Shown piece by piece: positions 6,853 to 12,214 of a stretch of 12,214 nt of DNA. The notes beneath the pieces were generated by a model. That model did not search any database. It saw only the letters and a program-made list of their open reading frames with translations, and was not told the origin of the DNA. Each line of letters begins with the position of its first letter. The stretch's first letter is position 1. Origin of the DNA: Planctomycetaceae bacterium (GTDB taxonomy: Bacteria; Planctomycetota; Planctomycetia; Pirellulales; Pirellulaceae); the NCBI GenBank assembly GCA_007133715.1, contig SLMF01000037.1:1-12214 (forward strand). Reading direction: 5' to 3'. Both the position numbers and the translations under genes were made by a program.

Positions 6853-7773
6853 TCAATCGGCCGCCGCGGCTGCCGGCTCCTGCCCCACAAGGTAATGAGC
6901 CAACAGGACGGTCACATTGTCCCGGCCGCCGCGTTCCAGAGCCAAGTCGACCAGACCCTGGCAGGCGGCCTGCGGTTCCTCGCTCTCTTGGACCCGTGCC
7001 TGAATCTCGTGGTCCTCGACCAGATCGCTGAGTCCATCGGTGCACAGCAGGAGTCGGTCGCCGTCGCGAAGTTGGACGTGATGGATGTCGCTGGTCACGT
7101 GATCGGAGTCGGCGCCCAAGCAATTGGTCAGCACGTGTTGGAAGGACACGGTGCGTGAAACCTCGACGCCCGCATCGACCATCTGTTGGGCCAGGGTGTG
7201 ATCCCGCGTGATCCGGCGGATCTCCGAGCCGCGAATCAGGTAAGCTCGTGAGTCACCCACATGAACCACAAAAGCGTCCACACCGATCGAATAGATGGCG
7301 GTCAAGGTGGTTCCCATGCCGGCGACTTCGGGGTGGGTCAGGGAACGTTGCTGCAGCAGTTGGTGCATCAGCTGGACGCACAATTCGGAATCCCGCAGTA
7401 GCCGCTGGACTTCGCGATCGTTAATTTTGGGGGGCCAGATCAGACCATGGGCCCCCAATTCCCAGGCGGTGCGGAGTGCCAGTTCACTGGCCAGTTCTCC
7501 AAACGCGGCCCCCCCCATACCGTCGGCCACCACCATCACATAGCCTTCGTCCCGAGTGTGACCCATCGCCTCGCGTGTCAGACTGGATGCCAGCATTTCC
7601 CGCGAGCGGGTCCGACGCATGACGATAAATTGATCCTCGTTGTTGGTGCGAATCTTGCCTTGATGGGACAAGGCGCCGAACACCGCCCTCACAGGCACGC
7701 TGGGATCGATTCGTGTCTCCACAGCTTCGTCACCTCGGGAGGCGGAAGCAGCGGGGTCTTCGCTCGCTGCCAT
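6853..7773 (-). CDS. PP2C-family (PPM) serine/threonine protein phosphatase
   Basis: From ATG 7773 the protein has 306 residues and is a single soluble PP2C domain with no membrane segment. It dephosphorylates phospho-Ser/Thr using two metal ions and typically opposes Hanks-type kinases. Visible motifs are the RTNNED segment (42-47), ADGMGG (83-88, metal-binding Asp), GMGTT (152-156), HVGDSRAY (171-178), DHTLAQQMV (191-199), LCTDGLSD (243-250) and GGRDNVT (282-288). All metal-coordinating aspartates expected for the family appear intact, so it should be active. A short N-terminal extension (1-28) is acidic and disordered, and the C-terminus ends in an Ala run. A longer open frame to 7959 is rejected because its extension does not resemble the family. 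No kinase gene is adjacent. Confidence 0.93.
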   Translation of the reverse strand: MAASEDPAASASRGDEAVETRIDPSVPVRAVFGALSHQGKIRTNNEDQFIVMRRTRSREMLASSLTREAMGHTRDEGYVMVVADGMGGAAFGELASELALRTAWELGAHGLIWPPKINDREVQRLLRDSELCVQLMHQLLQQRSLTHPEVAGMGTTLTAIYSIGVDAFVVHVGDSRAYLIRGSEIRRITRDHTLAQQMVDAGVEVSRTVSFQHVLTNCLGADSDHVTSDIHHVQLRDGDRLLLCTDGLSDLVEDHEIQARVQESEEPQAACQGLVDLALERGGRDNVTVLLAHYLVGQEPAAAAAD

Positions 7774-8103
7774 GACGTTGGCTCGCCTTCTAAACCGGTC
7801 AGGAACAACCTTGATTTTCGCTGGGACAAGAACAAGCAGACGAAGCGAGGCCCTCGGCTTTTTCGGGGTGAGCATCCATCCCCGCGAGGGAACTCTCTTC
7901 CGCAATCTTGCATAGTAGAACAGAAGCGACCGTCTTTGGCGAGGGGACCGAACTGGCAACGGCTGTTTGGGTCCCCGTTTTTTTTGATGCCACGCTTAAC
8001 GCCGGGTTTTCAGGCGGAGCGTGCTGTGCTGGAAAGATTTGCTTCCTGCGGGTATCCTGGAAAGAGAGCGAAGGTTTTTCGAGATGGGATGGGAGCAAGT
8101 AAC
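7774..8103. other. Divergent intergenic region, no gene seen
   Basis: This 330-bp stretch separates the leftward phosphatase gene from the rightward EF-hand gene and must contain promoters for both. I find no convincing open frame or known RNA. Its notable content is a terminator-like hairpin with a T8 run (7943-7985), well upstream of the EF-hand start. GGGAG (8091-8095) sits 8 nt before the EF-hand ATG and is its likely ribosome binding site. Confidence 0.4.
7943..7985 (+). terminator. Terminator-like hairpin plus T8 in the 5' region of the EF-hand gene
   Basis: GGGGACC (7943-7949) pairs with GGTCCCC (7970-7976) across a 20-nt loop and is followed after one base by eight Ts (7978-7985), the pattern of an intrinsic terminator read rightward. 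No rightward gene precedes it. It may end a short untranslated RNA, act as an attenuator in the EF-hand gene leader, or be chance. Confidence 0.4.
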
Positions 8104-9108
8104 ATGGTGCAGAGATTCACCGTGCAGAGATTCACCAACGTCTGGCGTGGGGCGGTCGATGGTTGCCGTAGCGGGCGCTTGCCAGGCATCGGCGGCCGAA
8201 ACGCGGCCTGGGTCGTATTGACGATGGTGATTGGGATGTGCGTGGCGACTGCGGAAGTGGGGGCTCAGGGCACGGAGCCGGTGCCGGTGCCGATGAAGGT
8301 GCTGCGATATGCGCGGTATGTGATTTCCCAGTACGACAACACGGGGGATGGAAGACTGAGCCCCGAGGAGTGGTCCCGTCTGGAGGGGGTACCTGCATCT
8401 GCCGATCGTTCGGGGGATGGTTACCTGACGGTGGACGATTTGGCGGCCTACTTGTCGAAATATGGGTCGCGCCGTCGGATACGGCTGATGCCGGCCTTGG
8501 TGGAAGGTGCGATCCGGTTGCCGTCGTTGCTGCGTGGTGGGGAGTTTGCCGCCGATTCGGAGTTAGCGCCAATAGGGGAAGAGGAGGTCTGGGAGGGTCC
8601 GCCGGGGGCGCCCGTGATGGACGACGAGGAACCGGTTGCGGGTCGCCGTTTCACGGTTTCTGGTGGGCGGTTGCCTGCGGGGCTTCCCCGCTGGTTCATC
8701 GAACGGGATTTGGACGGGGATGGTCAAGTCACGTTAGCCGAGTATGCGCCGACGGGTTCGCCAGCGCGGATTGAGGAATTCCGTGCCTGGGATCGGGACG
8801 GGGATGGCGTGATCACGGTTCGCGAGGCGTTGCTGGGCCCCGACACGGGCGAGCGGCGTCGCGTCCCGCGGAGCCAATCGGCGGCGACCGGGCGTCCGGC
8901 AGCGGGAGCGCCGCGGCCGGCAACTGCCGACGATCCGGAGGACTGGGAGGAGCCGAGCGAGGAAGCGGACGTGTCGGACGACGTGGACGTGTCGGACGAC
9001 GTGGACGTGTCGGACGACGTGGACGTGTCGGAGCCCGCAGCGGAAGCGGAGGGTACTTCGGAGAGCCGTGGTTCCTCGACCGGCCGCCGAAGTCGGCGGT
9101 CTTCGTAG
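8104..9108 (+). CDS. Exported four-EF-hand calcium-binding protein with acidic repeat tail
   Basis: From ATG 8104 (GGGAG ribosome site 8 nt upstream) the protein has 334 residues. A long basic N-terminal region (1-33) precedes a hydrophobic segment (34-54, ending near VGAQG) that should direct export or anchoring. Four canonical 12-residue EF-hand loops follow in two pairs: DNTGDGRLSPEE (78-89), DRSGDGYLTVDD (101-112), DLDGDGQVTLAE (202-213) and DRDGDGVITVRE (230-241). Calcium ligands at loop positions 1, 3, 5, 9 and 12 are present. The C-terminal part (250-334) is disordered, with a run of acidic DVSDDV repeats (289-309) and a Ser/Arg-rich end. Its exact role is unknown; extracytoplasmic calcium binding is the likely activity. 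The frame stays open upstream, but the extension is not protein-like. Confidence 0.85.
   Translation: MVQRFTVQRFTNVWRGAVDGCRSGRLPGIGGRNAAWVVLTMVIGMCVATAEVGAQGTEPVPVPMKVLRYARYVISQYDNTGDGRLSPEEWSRLEGVPASADRSGDGYLTVDDLAAYLSKYGSRRRIRLMPALVEGAIRLPSLLRGGEFAADSELAPIGEEEVWEGPPGAPVMDDEEPVAGRRFTVSGGRLPAGLPRWFIERDLDGDGQVTLAEYAPTGSPARIEEFRAWDRDGDGVITVREALLGPDTGERRRVPRSQSAATGRPAAGAPRPATADDPEDWEEPSEEADVSDDVDVSDDVDVSDDVDVSEPAAEAEGTSESRGSSTGRRSRRSS
8107..8136 (+). repeat. 15-bp perfect tandem duplication at the start of the EF-hand gene
   Basis: GTGCAGAGATTCACC occurs twice head to tail (8107-8121 and 8122-8136), giving VQRFT-VQRFT directly after the initiator Met. It is an in-frame duplication in the N-region of the export signal. 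Confidence 0.9.
8968..9030 (+). repeat. 18-bp coding minisatellite (DVSDDV repeats)
   Basis: The 18-bp unit GACGTGTCGGACGACGTG occurs three times perfectly (8968-8985, 8986-9003, 9004-9021), followed by half a unit (9022-9030). The identity at DNA level shows recent slippage or expansion. It encodes an acidic Asp/Ser/Val spacer after the EF-hands. Confidence 0.95.
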
Positions 9109-9115
9109 CTTTTTT
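9084..9115 (+). terminator. Likely terminator at the 3' end of the EF-hand gene
   Basis: CCGCCGA (9084-9090) and TCGGCGG (9093-9099) form a GC-rich stem inside the last codons, followed 10 nt later by a T6 run (9110-9115). The gap between stem and T-run is longer than usual. A (TTTCCG)x3 microrepeat follows at 9113-9130. Confidence 0.4.
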
Positions 9116-9241
9116 CCGTTTCCGTTTCCGTATCTTCGAAACAGACTTCGGGCTCTGAAAAATCCTGGACATGCCCTCCCGTCAGCAACTTGCCGACCCC
9201 TGGCTAACCACCCGACCCAACGCAATCTTGAACCGCGGTTG

Positions 9242-9949
9242 TCAGGATCCTTGGTTAGAATCCTCGGTGGCGTGCCATGAATCCAGGATCTCCTGCACGA
9301 TTTTCCAGGGGAGGCCGATGTCCGCTACATGCACCTCACCCAGAAACGGCTGGGCTGCGGGAGACGAGAAGCCGGTCTTCGGAGCCACAAACGTGCACGT
9401 GTGATCGGCCCGGAACGTACTGGCGGCCGGTTGCCCCCGGTCACACTCCAAACCGCTGGGCAGATCCACCGCCATGCGGCGAGCTGGCGATTCATTCAGG
9501 CAGCGGATTGCCTGGTCCAACGGCGGCCGTGGTTCGCCTTGAGCACCGGTTCCGAGGAGCGCATCGACCAGCCAGTCGGCGTCGCGGATCGCATGCGACC
9601 AGGAATCGTTCCCCCACTGGTGAACCCGTTGGATTTCTACCCCACATTGGGTGAGCAATCGGTAGTTACTGTCTGCATCACCGCGTAAACGGAGCGGATC
9701 GCAGCAGAGCAAAACCCGCGTGGGGATCGATCTTACCGCCAGATGGCGAGCGATGACGAACCCGTCACCGCCATTATTGCCGGCTCCGCAACAAACCACC
9801 ACGCGTCCACGTGTCCCCAAGGTACACAGCAGATCGACACAACCGCGTCCCGCATTTTCCATCAACACGCGACCGTCGAAGCCGTAGTCGGCGATCGCTC
9901 GACGATCCACCTGCTGAACTTGGTGTCGACTGAGTGCTTGTGGGGACAT
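9242..9949 (-). CDS. nnrE: NAD(P)H-hydrate epimerase (YjeF N-terminal domain)
   Basis: The enzyme epimerises R and S forms of damaged NAD(P)H hydrate so that the dehydratase NnrD can repair them; it is cytoplasmic. From ATG 9949 the protein has 235 residues and consists of the YjeF_N Rossmann-like domain alone, without the C-terminal kinase-like dehydratase domain that is fused in many bacteria. Landmarks are MENAGRG (30-36), CCGAGNNGGDGFVIARHL (53-70), the catalytic-region Asp in VDALLGTG (128-135), AVDLPSGL (160-167) and the AxKTGF segment (189-194). The start is supported by CGGAG 8 nt upstream; ATGs at 9976 and 10036 are in frame but would add residues unlike the family. It is divergent from the FmdB-type gene and convergent with the EF-hand gene. 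Confidence 0.93.
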   Translation of the reverse strand: MSPQALSRHQVQQVDRRAIADYGFDGRVLMENAGRGCVDLLCTLGTRGRVVVCCGAGNNGGDGFVIARHLAVRSIPTRVLLCCDPLRLRGDADSNYRLLTQCGVEIQRVHQWGNDSWSHAIRDADWLVDALLGTGAQGEPRPPLDQAIRCLNESPARRMAVDLPSGLECDRGQPAASTFRADHTCTFVAPKTGFSSPAAQPFLGEVHVADIGLPWKIVQEILDSWHATEDSNQGS

Positions 9950-10075
9950 GGGGAACTCCGGAAAGCGATGAGCCATTCGGCCGGGCTCTGGGAAAACTTG
10001 CTCCCAGCGATAGAATAACGAGAAACGGGCTTTCAACCACCCTACTCAAGACCCCATCCCAGGAGTGAATCGAGT
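9950..10075. promoter_or_regulatory. Divergent promoter region of nnrE and the FmdB-type gene
   Basis: This 126-bp gap must drive transcription both ways. AGGAG (10061-10065) is a Shine-Dalgarno sequence for the ATG at 10076, with a long 10-nt spacing. No promoter pair is clear enough to name. Confidence 0.3.
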
Positions 10076-10309
10076 ATGCCGCTGTACGAGTATGCTTGTC
10101 AAGAATGCCAGCAGGATTTCGAGCTACTGATTCGAGCTGACGAACAACCCGCATGTCCTCATTGCGGGAGCCAGCGTTTGCAGAAGTTGCTGAGCACGGT
10201 ATTTGCCCACACGGCGGGGGGCAGTGCCCTGCCGGTTTGTGCTGGTCCCGAGCAAGCGGGTTGCGGTTTTTCCCAGTGCGGCGGGGGTGCCTGCAGCTTT
10301 GCTTCGTAA
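10076..10309 (+). CDS. FmdB-family zinc-ribbon protein
   Basis: A 77-residue protein beginning MPLYEYACQECQQDFELLIR, the hallmark of FmdB/CxxC_CXXC_SSSS family regulatory zinc ribbons. The zinc knuckles are C8-x2-C11 and C27-x2-C30, followed by the typical LQKLLSTVF segment (35-43). The C-terminal part is Gly/Cys-rich, with four further cysteines (55, 63, 68, 73), also common in this family. FmdB was named as a possible regulator of formamidase/amide uptake operons in Methylophilus, but for most homologues the role is unproven. It is monocistronic, divergent from nnrE and convergent with the oxidoreductase gene. Confidence 0.9.
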   Translation: MPLYEYACQECQQDFELLIRADEQPACPHCGSQRLQKLLSTVFAHTAGGSALPVCAGPEQAGCGFSQCGGGACSFAS

Positions 10310-10330
10310 GCGAGTCGAACCGCAACGGTG

Positions 10331-10415
10331 CTGGCCCCGTTAGACCGGCAACCGACGCCGCGAGGGCCCCATTGGCCCTGGCGGCGTCCGTCAGATTCCA
10401 CACAGACGGGGCTAG
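10331..10415. terminator. Nested hairpin, probable bidirectional terminator
   Basis: The core is GACGCCGC (10354-10361) with GCGGCGTC (10381-10388), then after a G-G mismatch AGGGCC (10363-10368) with GGCCCT (10374-10379), around a 5-nt loop: 14 bp in total. Around it CTGGCCCCGT (10331-10340) pairs with ACGGGGCTAG (10406-10415) with one G-U wobble. The outer arm includes the TAG stop of the leftward oxidoreductase gene. It lies between two convergent genes, as expected for a shared terminator, though no T-run is present. Confidence 0.6.
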
Positions 10416-11749
10416 TCTTCCAGCCCCCAACCTTCGCGGTATTCCTTGTCCACAATGTGCATGACTTCCGGGGCGTTGGTGGCGACCAGATCCGTCGCAT
10501 CCCATTCGATCTTCTTGCCCTCGGTTTCAGCTTCGGGCGCGGCCCAGACCGCCAGATTGCCCAACAGCACGACTTCGGTCAGCGGTCCCGCGTAGTTGGG
10601 GAAATTGGACATGGCCGGTTGGCCGCCGCGGATCGCCCGCACCCATTCCGCAAAGTGACCGGGCGACCGATCGAATTCCGCTTCGGGGAACGATTCCGTC
10701 CCGATCAACTCGACGTTCTGCGCATAGTCGCCGGGCGCGTAAATCGTGCCCTTCTCACCCACGATGATGGCACCGCTGCGGTTCATGCTGTGACGCGAAC
10801 CCTCGATCAGGCTCTCCGGAGGCAACTGGCCCCCGTCGTACCAGACCATTGGCACCGCCGAACGCTTGTCGGTCGCTGGGAACTGGTAGGTGATCTTCGA
10901 CCACGCGGGGAACGTTTCTTTGTTGTGCCCGGAGGTCACCGCCACCACCGACGTCGGGTTCATCAGGTCGCAGCCGGCGAAGGGCATATTCAGGGTATGG
11001 CACGCCATATCGCCCAGGGCCCCGGTGCCGAAATCCCACCAGCCACGCCAGCGGAACGGATGGTACACGCCGCTGACATACGGCCTCTCGGGCGCGGGGC
11101 CCAGCCAAGCATCCCAATCCAACGTCTCGGGCACCGGGTCCGAATGCTCGGGACGATCCAAGCCCTGCGGCCAAACCGGACGATTGGTCCAGACATGAAC
11201 CTCTTTGATGTCGCCCAAACCGCCCGCTTGGATAAACGCGGCCGCTTGACGCAAACCGGCATTGGCCGTGCCCTGATTTCCCATTTGGGTGGCAACACCC
11301 GCCTCGCGGGCTACTTCCCCAAACAGACGAGCTTCTTTGATCGTGTGCGATATGGGCTTCTCAGCATAACAGTGCTTGCCCATCTTCATCGCCTGCAAGC
11401 AGGGGGCGGCGTGCGTGTGATCGGGCGTGCTGACGACAATCGCATCGAAGTCCTGGAATTCGTCCAGCATCTTGCGGTAGTCGGTGTACTGTTTCGCCTT
11501 CTCGAAACCGCGCCGCTCCGACGCACTCGCCAGCGTCCCACGGTCGGTATCACAGATGGCGACGATATTCCCATTGCGAGCGGCATCACCGGAGTTGGCG
11601 CCGCCGCGTCCGCCGACTCCCACACAGGCAAAGTTGACGGTTTCATTCGCCGCCCAACTGGGCCGGGGACTGACGCCACCGGCTACCCAGTAGCCAACGC
11701 CCGCCGCCGCGGTAACTTGGAGGAACTGACGACGTGTCGTTCGAGACAT
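10412..11749 (-). CDS. Tat-exported Gfo/Idh/MocA family oxidoreductase
   Basis: A 445-residue NAD(P)-dependent oxidoreductase of sugars or sugar derivatives. A canonical Tat signal (TRRQFLQVTAAAGVGYWVAG, residues 5-24) predicts export in folded form with bound cofactor. The Rossmann dinucleotide motif is GVGGRG (44-49), the conserved AEKPISH segment (129-135) carries the family lysine 131, and Asp247 and His251 in GDMACHTLN complete the usual catalytic Lys-Asp-His set. The C-terminal alpha/beta domain with bacterial-type DUF motifs extends to the end (HFAEWVRAIRGG, 365-376). The substrate is not known. GGGAGAG (11756-11762) is the ribosome site before the ATG at 11749. Planctomycetes have dozens of such Tat paralogues, so orthology cannot be asserted. 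It appears to be monocistronic. Confidence 0.92.
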   Translation of the reverse strand: MSRTTRRQFLQVTAAAGVGYWVAGGVSPRPSWAANETVNFACVGVGGRGGANSGDAARNGNIVAICDTDRGTLASASERRGFEKAKQYTDYRKMLDEFQDFDAIVVSTPDHTHAAPCLQAMKMGKHCYAEKPISHTIKEARLFGEVAREAGVATQMGNQGTANAGLRQAAAFIQAGGLGDIKEVHVWTNRPVWPQGLDRPEHSDPVPETLDWDAWLGPAPERPYVSGVYHPFRWRGWWDFGTGALGDMACHTLNMPFAGCDLMNPTSVVAVTSGHNKETFPAWSKITYQFPATDKRSAVPMVWYDGGQLPPESLIEGSRHSMNRSGAIIVGEKGTIYAPGDYAQNVELIGTESFPEAEFDRSPGHFAEWVRAIRGGQPAMSNFPNYAGPLTEVVLLGNLAVWAAPEAETEGKKIEWDATDLVATNAPEVMHIVDKEYREGWGLED

Positions 11750-12008
11750 GGACTTTCTCTCCCTTGGTGTTGTTATGGAAAAATGGAACAGTCCTCCAGC
11801 CTAGCGAATCTACGCACCGATTGCAATCTGCAAAACCATTTCCTCCCGAAACGCATCCGTCGCGCACGCCTGAAACCGCGGATCCGGGAAGCGACCGGGC
11901 GTCTTACGCCGAAGGCGTTGCGGAACCCTTCGCACCTGGGGTTAGCCCAGCCTACGGTGTGGATGGCCGTTGGCCAAAAACATCTGGGCGTTCGCTGTAA
12001 TTCAAGGG
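11750..12008. other. Intergenic region without a gene, palindrome-rich from about 11880
   Basis: The first part is the promoter and leader region of the leftward oxidoreductase gene; no promoter is clear. From about 11880 it carries a series of short hairpins: ACGCC-gaa-GGCGT (11906-11918), CTGGG-gttag-CCCAG around 11936-11950, and TGGCC-gt-TGGCCA near 11964-11976. The density of palindromes and the protein-like reading in several frames suggest a dispersed, REP-like intergenic repeat, but only one copy is in the window, so this is inference. Confidence 0.4.
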
Positions 12009-12168
12009 TAAGCACCCGGACACGGGTTTCTTAACGGACGAAAGAAGTAGGACGGACACTCCTGTCCGTCATTTCCCGCACGACGGACAGGAGTGTCCGT
12101 CATTTCCCGCACGACGGACAGGAGTGTCCGTCATACATTGTGTTAGGAAACTCATGGCCGGGTGCTTA
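12009..12168. mobile_element. MITE-like element with 27-bp terminal inverted repeats
   Basis: The left end TAAGCACCCGG... (12009-12035) and right end ...CCGGGTGCTTA (12142-12168) are inverted repeats with 23 of 27 positions identical; the outer 11 bp are perfect. The element is 160 bp, has no coding capacity and contains a three-copy palindrome array. Both ends finish in TA, compatible with TA target duplication as used by IS630/Tc1-mariner transposases. No transposase is present, so it would be non-autonomous. The right end abuts a truncated serine recombinase reading frame, supporting insertion or deletion here. Confidence 0.6.
12051..12132. repeat. Array of three 20-bp palindromes, 31-bp period
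   Basis: Unit 1 is GACGGACACTCCTGTCCGTC (12051-12070); units 2 and 3 are GACGGACAGGAGTGTCCGTC (12082-12101, 12113-12132). Each forms an 8-bp stem GACGGACA/TGTCCGTC with a 4-nt loop. The two 11-nt spacers ATTTCCCGCAC (12071-12081, 12102-12112) are identical. Unit 1 differs only in having its loop inverted (CTCC instead of GGAG). Confidence 0.95.
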
Positions 12169-12214
12169 GACGACGACGCAGTCGATTTTGCCGGATTGGA
12201 TGTCCGCCAACAGG
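12166..12214 (-). pseudogene. Truncated serine recombinase (resolvase-family) fragment
   Basis: Read leftward from the right edge, the frame gives LLADIQSGKIDCVVV and then TAA at 12168-12166. The string matches the resolvase-domain segment of large serine recombinases, which normally continues directly as YKVDRLSRSL around the conserved Arg. Here the reading frame meets the end of the inverted-repeat element, whose terminal TAA acts as the stop. The expected continuation is not found on the other side of the element (12008 leftward). The gene therefore appears to be cut off in its N-terminal catalytic domain and is presumably non-functional. Its 5' end lies outside the window. Confidence 0.65.

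Noticed and set aside
5702..7123. Minus-strand open frame (473 codons) opposite the DUF1080 gene and phosphatase end
   Set aside because: It spans the antisense of one gene and another frame of the next, contains no domain and is Arg/Pro-rich.
7447..8103. N-terminal extension of the EF-hand open frame
   Set aside because: The extension overlaps the phosphatase gene in antisense and crosses the promoter region; the ATG at 8104 has a good ribosome site and leads straight into an export signal.
9113..9130. (TTTCCG)x3 microrepeat
   Set aside because: It is real but short and lies in a noncoding gap after a terminator-like stem; there is no evidence of function beyond possible slippage.
10328..12034. 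Long plus-strand open frame (568 codons) opposite the Gfo/Idh/MocA gene
   Set aside because: The opposite strand encodes a full oxidoreductase with all motifs; this frame is a codon-bias shadow that also runs through intergenic repeats.
12051..12132. Possible small CRISPR array
   Set aside because: The spacers are identical and only 11 nt long, and the repeats are full palindromes; this is a tandem palindrome array.

Overview
The window looks like chromosomal DNA of a planctomycete, most likely in or near the Pirellulales. Four points support this: a bacterial formyltransferase of the tetrahydromethanopterin (H4MPT) C1 pathway; two Tat-exported proteins of types that are heavily expanded in planctomycetes (Gfo/Idh/MocA oxidoreductase and xylose-isomerase-like TIM barrel); a secreted DUF1080 protein; and high-GC DNA with short operons and palindromic intergenic repeats. 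The assignment is inferred from gene content; no marker gene is present.

Layout. The left edge (1-399) holds an imperfect inverted repeat of about 100 nt that resembles an integron attC site, then a leader without a convincing gene. A three-gene rightward operon follows (400-2738): a 107-residue unknown protein, the formyltransferase FhcD/Ftr, and a Tat-signal sugar isomerase/epimerase-like protein whose ATG overlaps the fhcD stop. It converges, with a 2-bp gap, on a leftward pair of P-loop GTPase-like membrane proteins (2741-5508) joined by a GTGA stop/start overlap. A secreted DUF1080 protein (5672-6769) diverges from the GTPases and converges on a PP2C Ser/Thr phosphatase (6853-7773) across a GC hairpin. 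A 330-bp intergenic region with a terminator-like hairpin leads to an exported four-EF-hand protein with an acidic repetitive tail (8104-9108). Next come NAD(P)H-hydrate epimerase (9242-9949, leftward), a divergent FmdB-type zinc-ribbon protein (10076-10309), and a Tat-exported Gfo/Idh/MocA oxidoreductase (10412-11749, leftward).

The right edge is accessory DNA. A palindrome-rich stretch (about 11880-11992) precedes a 160-bp MITE-like element (12009-12168). That element has 27-bp imperfect terminal inverted repeats bounded by TA and three copies of a 20-bp palindrome in a 31-bp tandem array. Immediately beyond it, on the minus strand, is a piece of a serine recombinase that stops where the element begins, suggesting that the element interrupted the gene or marks the edge of a deletion in it.

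How the genes relate: FhcD transfers the formyl group between H4MPT and methanofuran during formaldehyde or formate handling, and the small upstream protein is a candidate accessory factor. The sugar isomerase-like, DUF1080 and Gfo/Idh proteins fit the exported glycan-degrading repertoire of planctomycetes. The PP2C phosphatase, hydrate epimerase and zinc-ribbon protein are housekeeping or signalling genes. The repeats at both ends are the least explained part of the window.
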